A stretch of 64,000 nucleotides of DNA from Actinomadura coerulea (GTDB lineage Bacteria; Actinomycetota; Actinomycetes; Streptosporangiales; Streptosporangiaceae): positions 3,224,001 to 3,288,000 of the forward strand of contig NZ_JACHMQ010000001.1 of NCBI RefSeq assembly GCF_014208105.1, read 5' to 3'. Under the pieces are notes generated by a model that was not told the origin of the DNA, ran no database searches, and saw only the letters and a program-made list of their open reading frames with translations. Positions 32,112 to 40,919 of this stretch are shown piece after piece (within the stretch, counting starts at the first letter, position 1; every line of letters starts with the position of its first letter). Made by a program: the position numbers and the translations under genes.

Positions 32112-33257
32112 TCAGGCCTGGGCTACGGCGCCTTCCTTGAGGAGGGTCTCGGCGTCGTCGAAGCCGAGGTCGTCCAGGACGGCCCTGGTCTGGCCGCCGG
32201 GGAGGACGGGGACGCCGTCGGTCTCGGCCGGGGTCCGGGAGAAGCGCGGGGCCGGGGCCGGCTGGCGGTGGCCGGCGAGCTCGGGGAAGACCTCGCGGGA
32301 GGTGTTGAAGGGGTGCTCGGCGGCCTCGGTCAGCGACAGGACGGGGGCCACGCAGGCGTCGCTCGGGACGAAGACCTCCGTCCACTCGTCGCGGGTCCTC
32401 GTGCGGAAGGCGGCGGCGAAGCGCTCGCGCATGGCGGGCCACCGGTCGCGGTCGTACTGGGCGGGCAGGTCCTCGCCCTCGAGGCCGAGCCGGCGGAGGA
32501 ACTCGGCGTAGAACTGCGGCTCGATGGCGCCGACGGCCATGTGGCGGCCGTCGGAGGTCTCGTAGACGTCGTACCAGGGGGCACCGGTGTCGAGCATGTT
32601 GACGCCGCGGCGGTCCTCCCAGATGCCGCCCGCGAGGAAGCCGTGGATGAAGGTCGACAGGTGGGCGGTGCCGTCCACGATGGCGGCGTCGACGACCTGG
32701 CCGCGCCCGCTCGCCCGGGCCTCGAGCAGGGCCGCGAGGACGCCGGTGACGAGGTACATGCTGCCGCCCGCGAAGTCGCCGAGCAGGTTCATCGGGACCT
32801 GGGGCGGCCCGCCCGCGCGGCCGATGGCGTGCAGGGCGCCGGTGATCGCGATGTATCCGACGTCGTGGCCCGCGGCGTGCGCCAGCGGCCCCTCCTGCCC
32901 CCAGCCGGTCATCCGCCCGTAGACCAGGCGGGGGTTGCGGGCCAGGCAGTCGTCCGGGCCGATGCCGAGCCGCTCGGTGACGCCGGGGCGGAACCCTTCG
33001 AGCAGGACGTCGGACTTCTCCACCAGGCGGAGGACGACCTCCCTGCCGCGCTCGTTCTTGAGGTCGATGGCGATCGACCGCTTGCCGCGGTTGGTGAAGT
33101 CGGTGCCGCCGGCGGCCTGCCCGTCCCGGACGGCGGAGGCGCGGTCGACGCGGATCACGTCGGCGCCGAGGTCGGCCAGCAGCATCGCCGCGAACGGTCC
33201 CGGCCCGATCCCGGCCAGCTCGATCACCCGTACTCCGGAGAGCGGCCCGTTGCCCAT
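32112..33257 (-). CDS. CaiB/BaiF-family enzyme, alpha-methylacyl-CoA racemase-like
   Basis: This 381-residue protein shows family III CoA-transferase motifs: LSGVRVIELAGIGPGPFAAMLLADLGADV at the N-terminus, KRSIAIDLKNERG, and GHDVGYIAITGALHAIG followed by MNLLGDFAGGSMYLV. His in GHD and Asp in LLGDF are the racemase bases in alpha-methylacyl-CoA racemases, so racemisation of 2-methyl-branched acyl-CoA is more likely than CoA transfer. The ATG at 33257 lacks a strong ribosome site (GGAGTCGCAG upstream is weak). It may assist breakdown of branched fatty acids, perhaps with the acyl-CoA dehydrogenase 4 kb away. Confidence 0.88.
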   Translation of the reverse strand: MGNGPLSGVRVIELAGIGPGPFAAMLLADLGADVIRVDRASAVRDGQAAGGTDFTNRGKRSIAIDLKNERGREVVLRLVEKSDVLLEGFRPGVTERLGIGPDDCLARNPRLVYGRMTGWGQEGPLAHAAGHDVGYIAITGALHAIGRAGGPPQVPMNLLGDFAGGSMYLVTGVLAALLEARASGRGQVVDAAIVDGTAHLSTFIHGFLAGGIWEDRRGVNMLDTGAPWYDVYETSDGRHMAVGAIEPQFYAEFLRRLGLEGEDLPAQYDRDRWPAMRERFAAAFRTRTRDEWTEVFVPSDACVAPVLSLTEAAEHPFNTSREVFPELAGHRQPAPAPRFSRTPAETDGVPVLPGGQTRAVLDDLGFDDAETLLKEGAVAQA

Positions 33258-33332
33258 CTGCGACTCCCTGAATCTCGTTCGGTCCCCCTTAGTGTGCCCG
33301 ATCCAGGTAAGCGGGTGCTGACCCGGCCCGCC

Positions 33333-34895
33333 CTACCGGGCGGTGAGGGTCACGGGCGTGCCGGGGGCGCCCTTGGCGACGAGGAGGCGGTCGCGCGTCG
33401 AGGGGCTCCGGACCCCCTCGGCGTGCGGGGCCAGACCTTGTGCGGCCGCGGCCAGGTAGTACCAGCGGCCCGACGGCGCGCGCCACCAGGTCCCGCTGAC
33501 GGGGCGGCGGACGTCGCAGGCGCCCGTGGCCCGGTTCTGCGCCCCGAGCAGGGTCGCGAAGGCGGCGGCGCCGCCGTCGGCGTACGCCAGCCGGGTGCAG
33601 GTCCAGTCGGCGCTCTTCCCGCCGTGCGGCAGCGTCCCCGACCAGAAGTCGAACGCCGTCGCCGCGGAGACGGGCCGCGAGGACGCCGGGACCGCGCAGG
33701 CCAGCCTCTTCCAGAACGACCGGGCGGCGCGGCCGAGCACGGCCGGGCGGTCGGGGCCGCCCGGCCGCCGGTCCGGCGCCCGGTAGCCGAGGACGGCGGC
33801 GCGCGGGCCGCCGAGGTCGCCGACCGTCCGCGGGCCGAGGTGGAAGAGCGGGCCGCGCCCGCAGCCGGTACCGGGGCGGACCGGCACCGTTACGCCGCCG
33901 GACGTGGCGAGCCTTTCCCCGGCGAACGTCTCCGGCCGGGTGTCCCACGGCGACAGGAGGTAGCGACCGCCGCCGAGGACGATCGGAGCGGACGGGTCGG
34001 CGCCGATCGAGGCGACGTCCAGGCGCCCGGAGGCGTAGCGGGCCAGGCGTCCGCCGCTGCGCATCACGGCGAGCGGCGCGCCGTCCACACGGCCGGCGTA
34101 CAGGAGCTGCGCGACGCCGCTGTCGGGGCGGCGGCCTTCGGGCGCGGCGGCCCACGCGGCGGCGGCGCGCCGGCCGAACGCCCGGTCGCCGGCGAGGTCG
34201 CCGCGGGCGGGCCAGACGTCGAGGGAGCGGGCGCCGCGCGTCCAGGCGTCCGGCGCCGCCGCGACCAGGCCGAGGCCGCGCGCCGACGCCTCGCGCGCGC
34301 CCTCCCGCTCGGTCACCAGCAGCGCCCCCACCAGCGCGGCGGTGAGGAAGACCGCGGCCGCGAACGGGACCACCGAGCGCGTGCGGACGGGGCGCAGCCC
34401 CTCCGGCTCGAACCGGTCGGCGCGGCGGGGCACGGGCACCTCGACGGCCTCGGCGGCGCGGATCACCTGCCAGGGGTCGCGCACCCGCAGCTCGGTCAGC
34501 TGGTCGCGGACGGCGTAGCGGGGCATCCCCTCCACGTTCCGCAGGACGTAGGCGACGCGGACGTGGGGGTCGAGCCTGGACAGCGCCGCGGTCAGGGACG
34601 GGTCGGGCAGCCGGGCGGGCAGCGCGCGCAGCCACGGGCCGAGGCCGATCTGCATGCGGCGGGGCGGCCGCAGCGCCCGCCGCAGCACGCGGGTCCGCCG
34701 CCGGGCGTGCCCGGCGGCGGAGCGGTCGCGGGCGCCGCGCGAGGCGGAGTCCACGATCCGGCGGGCGATCGCCAGCCGGTAGACGCGCTTCCCCCGTCCC
34801 GGTAGAACGAAATACGCCATCCGGACAAGGTCGCCATATGCCGATTCGGTCGGCGGTGTTTCCTGGTGCGGATTCGTCATGACTTCGTCCGTCAC
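33333..34895 (-). CDS. Single-pass membrane protein with sigma-factor-like N-terminus
   Basis: This 520-residue protein has an N-terminal cytoplasmic part (1-160) that resembles a degenerate ECF sigma factor: a region-2-like helix (AYGDLVRMAYFVLP...KRVYRLAIARRIVDSA) and a region-4-like segment (SRLDPHVRVAYVLRNVEGMP). One membrane helix follows at about 163-185 (VVPFAAAVFLTAALVGALLV). The rest is extracytoplasmic, with cysteines in CAVPASS, WTCTRL and GACDVRR. The GTG at 34895 follows GAGGGAG. The fusion of a sigma-like domain to a membrane anchor suggests a sensor or a dead sigma scaffold. The function is not known to me. Confidence 0.55.
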   Translation of the reverse strand: MTDEVMTNPHQETPPTESAYGDLVRMAYFVLPGRGKRVYRLAIARRIVDSASRGARDRSAAGHARRRTRVLRRALRPPRRMQIGLGPWLRALPARLPDPSLTAALSRLDPHVRVAYVLRNVEGMPRYAVRDQLTELRVRDPWQVIRAAEAVEVPVPRRADRFEPEGLRPVRTRSVVPFAAAVFLTAALVGALLVTEREGAREASARGLGLVAAAPDAWTRGARSLDVWPARGDLAGDRAFGRRAAAAWAAAPEGRRPDSGVAQLLYAGRVDGAPLAVMRSGGRLARYASGRLDVASIGADPSAPIVLGGGRYLLSPWDTRPETFAGERLATSGGVTVPVRPGTGCGRGPLFHLGPRTVGDLGGPRAAVLGYRAPDRRPGGPDRPAVLGRAARSFWKRLACAVPASSRPVSAATAFDFWSGTLPHGGKSADWTCTRLAYADGGAAAFATLLGAQNRATGACDVRRPVSGTWWRAPSGRWYYLAAAAQGLAPHAEGVRSPSTRDRLLVAKGAPGTPVTLTAR

Positions 34896-35191
34896 GGCGG
34901 GCCACTCCCTCTGGGGCAGTTCCTTCGTCGCGAACCCCGAGGTTAGGACGGAGAGAGCCGGCGCTGGAGCGCAATTGGCACAACGATTAACCGGCCGATT
35001 GGAAATGTCCCCCATTTCCGTACGAGACGCCGGGTGGCCGGACCGGACCGCCTCGCGAGAGCAGCCACGCCCGTTTCCTCCCCGTACTACGCTGTTGCCC
35101 CGGGGGAACCGCCCAGGGCCGCACCGCATCGAACGACCGCGCCCCGCCGCGCCCCGGACGAGACGAGCGATCGAGAGGGAACCCCCGACCC
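34896..35191. other. Divergent intergenic region (296 bp)
   Basis: No gene is visible. GGAAATG-N5-CATTTCC at 35001-35019 is a perfect 7-bp inverted repeat that could be an operator shared by the sigma-like membrane protein and the Ser/Thr kinase. TACGCT near 35090 is a possible -10 box for the kinase. The region is less GC-rich than the flanking genes, as expected for promoters. Confidence 0.4.
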
Positions 35192-36937
35192 ATGACCGAG
35201 GACGTTCCGGGCTACCGGGTGCTTGAGCAGGTCGGCGAGGGCGGCTTCAGCGTCGTCTACCGCGCCCACCAGGAGCGCCTGGACCGGATGGTCGCACTGA
35301 AGGTCATGTCGATCAGCGCGGTCGACGACGCGGCGATGCGGCGGTTCCAGCGCGAGTGCAAGATCACCGGACGGCTGTCCGGGCACCCGAACATCGTGAC
35401 CGTGCTGGACACCGGTACCACCCGGTCCGGGCGCCCCTACATCGTGATGGAGTACTTCGAGCACGGCGCGCTCACCGACCGGCTCGCCCGGGAGGGGCCC
35501 CTGGCGTTCGCCGAGGTGCTGCGGATCGGGGTGAAGATGGCGGGCGCGCTCGCCGCCACCCACGAGACCGACGTGCTGCACCGCGACGTCAAGCCGCAGA
35601 ACGTGCTGCTGTCGCGGTACGGCGAGCCCGCGCTCGCCGACTTCGGCATCGCCCGCCTGGTCGACAGCTTCGACGCCACCCACACGCAGGCGTTCACCCC
35701 GCACCACGCCGCCCCCGAGGTGCTGGAGGGCAGGCCGCCGGGCATCGGGTCCGACCTCTACTCGCTCGGCTCGACGCTCTACCAGTTGCTGGCCGGACGG
35801 CCCGCGTTCAAGGGGCCGCCCCGCGAGGGCATCGCGCCGCTGATGCTGCGGATCCTGAACGACCCCCCGCCGCCGATCCCCCGCCCCGACGTCCCGCGGC
35901 AGGTCACCGACGTCATCGTGCGCGCGATGGCCAAGACGCCCGACGAGCGGTTCGCGAGCGCCGTGGAGTTCGCGCAGGCGCTCCAGCGCGTCCAGGCGGA
36001 GCTGGGGCTGCCGGTGACGGACGTGGCGCACGCCGGCCGCGGTGCCCTGGTGCTGTCGGACGCCGGCCCGCTCCCCTCGTTCCCCGACACCTCCGCCCCG
36101 CCGCCGGCGCCCGCCCGGGCGCCCGGCGCGCAGGCGCCGTCCCCGCCCGCCGCCGCACCGCCGGCGCCCCTCGCCGCGCCGACGCCGGCGCCCCCGCGGT
36201 CGCCGTGGGCGCCGAACGCGCTCCCGCCGCAGACCCGTGAGACGGCCTCCCAGGAGGGCCCACGACCCGCCCCGGAGGCCGCCTGGCCTCCGGCCCCGGC
36301 ACCTCAGGCGGGCGACCGGCACGCGAACGGCTCCTCCACGACGCCGCACACGACGCCGCCTGCGTCACCGCACACCTCACCGCACACCTCGCCGCACGGC
36401 GGCCCGCACCAGACCACCTGGGACCAGCCGCACACCGGCCCCCGCCGCGGCCTGCTCGTGGTGGGCGGGATCGTGCTCGCGGGCGGGCTGGCCCTCGGCA
36501 TCGGGGCGCTCGTGCTGTCCGGGGGCGGCGACGGCGGGAACGGGGCCGCCGCGACGTCGGCACCGCCCTCGGGAACCGTCCCGCAGGGGCGTGCCACCCA
36601 GGCCCCGCCGGAGCCGATCCCGCCCTCGCAACTCGCGGCGACCCGGCCCCGCAAGGTGGTCGCGCGGCAGGTCGGCCGCACGGCGGCGCTGCTCTGGACG
36701 CTGCCGCCCGCCGCGCGGGGGCTGCCGCTGCTCGTCCAGCAGCAGCCCGCCGGGACCCAGCCGATCGTGTCGGTGAAGGCGGGCTCGCAGTCGGCGACCA
36801 TGCCGGGCCTGCGGCCGAACACCGCCCACTGCTTCAAGGTCGGCGCGGTGCTGCGCCTCAACCAGGGCCAGGCTCCGGACGTGGCGTGGTCGGCGCCCGC
36901 CTGCGTCGGCAAGGCGAAGAAGCGCACCAAGCCGTGA
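35192..36937 (+). CDS. Membrane-anchored Ser/Thr protein kinase with extracytoplasmic Fn3-like tail
   Basis: The 581-residue protein has a Hanks-type kinase domain (1-265): glycine loop VGEGGFSVVY, ATP lysine K37 (VALKVM), catalytic VLHRDVKPQNVLL, and ADFGIARL. The activation segment includes FTPHHAAPEVLEG. A Pro/Ala/His-rich linker (about 290-410) leads to one membrane helix (about 416-440) and a short outside domain that resembles an Fn3 sandwich (KVVARQVGRTAALLWTLPP...PNTAHCFKVGAV). The ATG at 35192 follows GAGAGGGA. It probably senses an envelope signal and phosphorylates cytoplasmic partners. It is convergent with a propeller/Fn3 membrane protein, a possible partner. Confidence 0.92.
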   Translation: MTEDVPGYRVLEQVGEGGFSVVYRAHQERLDRMVALKVMSISAVDDAAMRRFQRECKITGRLSGHPNIVTVLDTGTTRSGRPYIVMEYFEHGALTDRLAREGPLAFAEVLRIGVKMAGALAATHETDVLHRDVKPQNVLLSRYGEPALADFGIARLVDSFDATHTQAFTPHHAAPEVLEGRPPGIGSDLYSLGSTLYQLLAGRPAFKGPPREGIAPLMLRILNDPPPPIPRPDVPRQVTDVIVRAMAKTPDERFASAVEFAQALQRVQAELGLPVTDVAHAGRGALVLSDAGPLPSFPDTSAPPPAPARAPGAQAPSPPAAAPPAPLAAPTPAPPRSPWAPNALPPQTRETASQEGPRPAPEAAWPPAPAPQAGDRHANGSSTTPHTTPPASPHTSPHTSPHGGPHQTTWDQPHTGPRRGLLVVGGIVLAGGLALGIGALVLSGGGDGGNGAAATSAPPSGTVPQGRATQAPPEPIPPSQLAATRPRKVVARQVGRTAALLWTLPPAARGLPLLVQQQPAGTQPIVSVKAGSQSATMPGLRPNTAHCFKVGAVLRLNQGQAPDVAWSAPACVGKAKKRTKP

Positions 36938-36958
36938 CGCTCGCGGAGGGGCCGCGGG

Positions 36959-39046
36959 TCAGGGCGCGCACGTCCAGACCGCGGGCCCCGCGAAGCTCCT
37001 CCAGTCGCCCGGCGTGTTGACCAGGTACCCGATGACGTAGCCGGTCTTGCCGCTCCACGTGATGTTGGCGTACATGTCGCCGGCGAGGTTGGCGTCTTTG
37101 GGGTGCCTGTAGTAGACGCCCTTCTTCTGGCAGTTCACGACGACGAGTTCGCCGTTGTTGTCCTTCATGGTGGCGACGGTCGTGTTGCTGTTGGCGTCGG
37201 CGGTGGACCGGATGTAGGCGTTGGAGTTCCCGTTGCGTTCCACCGGGTACCTGACCGCGGGCCCGCTGAGCCTGGCGCCGAGCGTCGCGGCGGAACCCGT
37301 GCCCGCGCTGTTCACGGCGGCGACGGTGAAGGTGTAGGGCCCGTTGGTCCACACCTCCCCGAGCGTCGCGGTCATGGCCGAGCCCGTGGCGGCGGTCACC
37401 GTCCGGGACCCCTTGACCGGGCCGTCCCAAACGATCCGGTAGGCGGACGCGCCGGGCGGGGCCGTCCAGGAGACCTTCGCCCCGGACGAGGTCGCCTGCG
37501 CCTTGAGGCCCGTCGGCGCGCCGGGCGTCACGCACGGGCGGGCCGGGTCGCTCGGCGCCGACACCTGCTCCCGGGTCCGTCCGCGTCCGTCCCGGTAGCG
37601 GACGGCGACGCGGAAGCGGTACTCGCGGGCGCAGTCCCCGCCGGTGACCGTGAACGTGAAGGGCCCGGCGCCCGGCGCGATCGCGGCGGGGCTCGCCGTG
37701 AGGCCGGGCGGGACGTCCTTCAGCGCGTAGCCGATGATCCCCTCGCCGTCCGAGGGCTGGAAGTCGATCCGCATCGTGCCCGCCCCGGGCGTGACCGACA
37801 CGTTCAGCGGCCCGCCGGGCGGCCGGCCGGGAGTCCGGCGCGGGTCCTGCGGGGCGGTCGTCCGCGGCGGCTGGGGAGCGCCGCTGCCGCCGGGCCGCGG
37901 GATGGCGCGGCGGGCGGGTCCGCCCGGCACCTTGTCCCGGTACTTGTCGATGCCCTTGCGGCCGCCCTGCCCGTCGATCACGACGGCGCGCGGGCCCGAC
38001 GGGTCGTTCGCCCACAGCAGGCCGTCGCGCACGAAGACGTCCAGCCTGGCGGGCCGCCCGCTGACGGGGACCGGCGCCTCGAACCGGTTGCCCGCCGAGT
38101 CGTACACGAGCAGGGCCCCGGCCGTCTCGTCGGGGATGTAGACCTTGGGCCCGAGCATCTGCGGCGGCCGGTACCGGTGCTTCGGCATGGCGAGCCGCGT
38201 GCTGGAGTACCGCCCGGTGTCGGTGTCCACGGTCACCAGCGACCCGGCGCCGGGCACCAGCAGCGGGACGGTCTTGCCCTCGGTGGCGGGTGGGGCGAGC
38301 ACGCCGCCGCGGCCCGCCTGCCGGACGGTCGCGGGCAGCCCGACCGTCAGGCGCGTCCCGGACGGCTTGACGACGGTGGCGGTGGCCTTCGTGGAGTTCA
38401 CGACGACGGGGTCGCCCGCGGCCATGGTGAGCGCGAGGTCGTCCCCCGGCCCGCCGACGGGGACCGGCGGCTGCGAGCGGCCGTCCTTGAACGCCGTGAC
38501 CTGCCCGTCCTTCGCCACCGGCACCCACAGGGCGCCGCGCGCGTCGATGCCCGCCTGCCCGAGGACGGGCGGGAGCGCGGCGGGCGCGCCGACCGGCGTC
38601 AGGCCGACCGGGTCGATCTGCTGGAGGACGCCCTTGACGGAGTCGACCGTGTAGGCCTTCCCCGCGCCGGCGAGGACCTGGATGCCGCGGCCGAGCGGGC
38701 GGCTCGCGCCGACGTCCAGCTGGGAGGGGTCGAGCCGGCTGACGACGCCGGTGTCCTGGTCGACGATCAGGACGGTGGCGCCGTCCTGGACGATCCTGAT
38801 GTCGTGGCCGCGCATCTGCGGGGGCACGCCGGTCTTGCCGTCCACCTTGGCCGCGGGCCCGTTGACGTGTACGACGAGGCCCTTGTCCCGCGCGGTGAGC
38901 CAGGCGCCGACGTCGGCGATCCGGTACTTGGCGCTCGCGACGCCCACTCCGTAGACGACGGCGGCGATGACGAGCACGCCGGTGAGCCCGACGGCCACCT
39001 GCCCCGTCAGCCGATCACGCCGGAAGAAAACGCCCAGGCCCGCCAT
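36959..39046 (-). CDS. Membrane-anchored propeller-like, Fn3 and SH3-like protein, paralogue 1
   Basis: This 695-residue protein has one N-terminal membrane helix (GQVAVGLTGVLVIAAVVYGV) after FFRRDRLT, then about 330 residues of repeated beta strands with a recurring D-G/P-GAL-W-V pattern (likely a beta-propeller). A Pro/Arg-rich linker and two Fn3 domains follow (about 425-510, 515-600; APTGLKAQATSSGAKVSWTAP). The C-terminus (SNAYIRSTADANSNTT, IGYLVNTPGDW) resembles a bacterial SH3-like module. It is a clear paralogue of the 45204-47354 protein. It should lie outside the membrane. The ATG at 39046 is the best start. Confidence 0.7.
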   Translation of the reverse strand: MAGLGVFFRRDRLTGQVAVGLTGVLVIAAVVYGVGVASAKYRIADVGAWLTARDKGLVVHVNGPAAKVDGKTGVPPQMRGHDIRIVQDGATVLIVDQDTGVVSRLDPSQLDVGASRPLGRGIQVLAGAGKAYTVDSVKGVLQQIDPVGLTPVGAPAALPPVLGQAGIDARGALWVPVAKDGQVTAFKDGRSQPPVPVGGPGDDLALTMAAGDPVVVNSTKATATVVKPSGTRLTVGLPATVRQAGRGGVLAPPATEGKTVPLLVPGAGSLVTVDTDTGRYSSTRLAMPKHRYRPPQMLGPKVYIPDETAGALLVYDSAGNRFEAPVPVSGRPARLDVFVRDGLLWANDPSGPRAVVIDGQGGRKGIDKYRDKVPGGPARRAIPRPGGSGAPQPPRTTAPQDPRRTPGRPPGGPLNVSVTPGAGTMRIDFQPSDGEGIIGYALKDVPPGLTASPAAIAPGAGPFTFTVTGGDCAREYRFRVAVRYRDGRGRTREQVSAPSDPARPCVTPGAPTGLKAQATSSGAKVSWTAPPGASAYRIVWDGPVKGSRTVTAATGSAMTATLGEVWTNGPYTFTVAAVNSAGTGSAATLGARLSGPAVRYPVERNGNSNAYIRSTADANSNTTVATMKDNNGELVVVNCQKKGVYYRHPKDANLAGDMYANITWSGKTGYVIGYLVNTPGDWRSFAGPAVWTCAP

Positions 39047-39132
39047 GTCCTGAAATCCCCCACCCATTTCGCAGGGGCCACCGTAGCCGCTCAGGTCCCA
39101 CCGGCGCCGGTGTTCCCGCCAAACGGCCGCTC

Positions 39133-40068
39133 TCAGGTTCCGCCGACGGCGGCGGAGTACGCCGCGGCGGTGATGTTGCGCCCGGACACGACCACCACCA
39201 GGCGCCCGGCGGCCTCGACCTTCCCGGCCAGGACGGCGGCGACCGCCGCGCCGCCCGCGCCCTCGGCGACGAGACCGTGCTCGTGGAACAGCATCCGCAG
39301 CGCCGCCCGGATCTCGTCGTCGGTGACCGACGTCAGCTCGGCGGTGCGCCCGATCACCCCGGGGGTGACGCAACCGGGTTCGAGGTTGCCGGGCAGGCCG
39401 TCGGCGAAGGTGTCGCCGACCTCGACCCGCGTGACCCGCCCGGCCGCGACCGACGCCGAGACGCCGCGCGACACCGCCGACTCCACGCCCACGATCCGCA
39501 CGCCGCCGCGCTCGCGCGCCCACAGGCACAGGCCGGCGACGAGCCCGCCGCCGCCGACCGGCGCGACGACCGTGAGGGGGCCGTCCGCCTGCCGGTCGAG
39601 TTCGCGCCCGATGGTGCCCTGTCCCGCGATGACCGCCGGGTCGTTGTAGGGCGAGACGTAGTGGCCGGGCAGCGTCATCGCGTGCGCCTCGGCCTCGTCG
39701 TAGGTCTCCCCGTGCTGGACGAGGCGCACCGGGAACGCGCGGATCCTGTCGACCTTGACCTGCGACGCCCGGGTCGAGACGACGACGGTGACGTCCGCGC
39801 CCGCCCTCGCGGCGGCGTACCCCATGCCGAGGCCGTGGTTGCCCGCGCTCGCCGTGACGGCCGGCTCCCCGCCCGGGAGCGCGGCGACGGCAGCGAGCGC
39901 GCCCCGCACCTTGAACGCGCCGACCGGCTGGAACGTCTCCAGCTTCAGCAGCGCGCCCGGCGCCAGGCCCGAGGGGACCAGCGGCGTGGGCGCGAGCTCG
40001 GCGGACACGGCCCGCCAGGCGCGGTCCAGGTCGTCCGGGCCGGGCGGGCGGACGGCGCGGGCCGTCAT
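39133..40068 (-). CDS. PLP-dependent threonine/serine dehydratase
   Basis: This 311-residue protein is a fold-type II PLP enzyme: K53 in FQPVGAFKVRGALAA is the Schiff-base lysine, SAGNHGLGMGYAA contacts the substrate carboxylate, and PVGGGGLVAGL is the phosphate loop. It lacks the C-terminal ACT regulatory domain of biosynthetic threonine deaminase, so it is more like catabolic threonine dehydratase or serine racemase/dehydratase. The ATG at 40068 overlaps the stop of the upstream small membrane-protein gene (ATGA), so the two are coupled. Confidence 0.9.
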   Translation of the reverse strand: MTARAVRPPGPDDLDRAWRAVSAELAPTPLVPSGLAPGALLKLETFQPVGAFKVRGALAAVAALPGGEPAVTASAGNHGLGMGYAAARAGADVTVVVSTRASQVKVDRIRAFPVRLVQHGETYDEAEAHAMTLPGHYVSPYNDPAVIAGQGTIGRELDRQADGPLTVVAPVGGGGLVAGLCLWARERGGVRIVGVESAVSRGVSASVAAGRVTRVEVGDTFADGLPGNLEPGCVTPGVIGRTAELTSVTDDEIRAALRMLFHEHGLVAEGAGGAAVAAVLAGKVEAAGRLVVVVSGRNITAAAYSAAVGGT

Positions 40069-40262
40069 GCCCGCTCCCCCGGCGACCCGTCCAGCCGCTC
40101 GTGCAGGCGCTCCCGGATCTCCTCGGGGGTGTAGGAGCGGCGGCGGCGCTCGGCGCGCACGACCACGGCCCCGGTCGCGGCGACCCCGAGGAACCCGGCG
40201 ACGCCCAGCGCCTTCCAGAGATTCGATGCTTTCCAGACGCCGGAACCCCTCAACGTGCGCAT
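40065..40262 (-). CDS. Small single-pass membrane protein
   Basis: The 65-residue product has one hydrophobic helix (LWKALGVAGFLGVAATGAVVV, about 16-36) followed by a basic stretch (RAERRRR) and a charged helix (YTPEEIRERLHERL). The positive-inside rule places the C-terminus in the cytoplasm. It overlaps the dehydratase start by four bases. Its coding pattern and coupling support a real gene, but no family is recognised. It is divergent from the papain-like gene at 40281. Confidence 0.55.
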   Translation of the reverse strand: MRTLRGSGVWKASNLWKALGVAGFLGVAATGAVVVRAERRRRSYTPEEIRERLHERLDGSPGERA

Positions 40263-40280
40263 ACGGCTACCGTAGCGACC

Positions 40281-40919
40281 ATGCCGGGCACGAGCATCTC
40301 CCTCGACCAGGCCGTCGAGCTGACCCGCACCGGGGACGTGTGGCTGTTCCGCGGCCGCACGGTCGCCGACCGCGCCATCCAGATGACGACCAACAGCCCC
40401 GTCAACCACGTCGGCATGGCGGTGGTGATCGACGACCTGCCGCCGCTGATGTGGCACGCCGAGCTCGGCCGCTCGCTGCGGGACATGTGGACCGGCGGGC
40501 ACCACCGCGGCGCGCAGCTGCACGACCTGCGGGACGCGGTGCTGGCCTGGGGGAACCGGTACGGGCAGCGGGCCTGGCTGCGGCAGCTCGACCCGCCGCC
40601 GACCCCGGCGATGGAGGACGCGGCGCTGCGCGCGGTGGCGCGGCTGGACGGCACGCCGTTCCCCTCCACGTCGAAGCTGGCGACGCGGTGGCTGCGCGGG
40701 CGGGTGCCGATCCGGCGGCCGGCCGAGCGGGACCCGAACCTGGAGACGGCGTTCTGCGCGGAGATCGTCGCGGTGACGTACCAGTCGATGGGGCTGCTGC
40801 CGAAGGGGCGCCGCCCGAACTGGTTCGACCCGGGCCGGTTCTGGAGCGGGGACGACCTGGGGCTGGAGACGGGCGCGGTGCTCGGCGGTGAGATCGCGGT
40901 CAGCGTCCCCGCGTCCTGA
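40281..40919 (+). CDS. Possible permuted NlpC/P60 (papain-like) protein
   Basis: The 212-residue protein contains GDVWLFRGRTVADRAIQM, NSPVNHVGMAVV (His about 43) and, near the C-terminus, FCAEIVAVTYQSMGLL (Cys about 162). The order His before Cys is that of permuted papain-like hydrolases (YiiX/YaeF type), which may cut peptide, ester or amide bonds. No signal peptide is present. TACCGT at 40268-40273 lies 7 bp before the ATG, so the transcript is probably leaderless. Its 3' end overlaps the convergent transglutaminase-like gene by 20 bp. The family call is tentative. Confidence 0.55.
   Translation: MPGTSISLDQAVELTRTGDVWLFRGRTVADRAIQMTTNSPVNHVGMAVVIDDLPPLMWHAELGRSLRDMWTGGHHRGAQLHDLRDAVLAWGNRYGQRAWLRQLDPPPTPAMEDAALRAVARLDGTPFPSTSKLATRWLRGRVPIRRPAERDPNLETAFCAEIVAVTYQSMGLLPKGRRPNWFDPGRFWSGDDLGLETGAVLGGEIAVSVPAS

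Noticed and set aside
36959..39529. Longer start for the propeller/Fn3 protein
   Set aside because: The frame is open upstream of 39046, but that part lies opposite the dehydratase gene, is Arg/Gly-rich and has no ribosome site. The paralogue supports a start just before the FRRDRLTG anchor.
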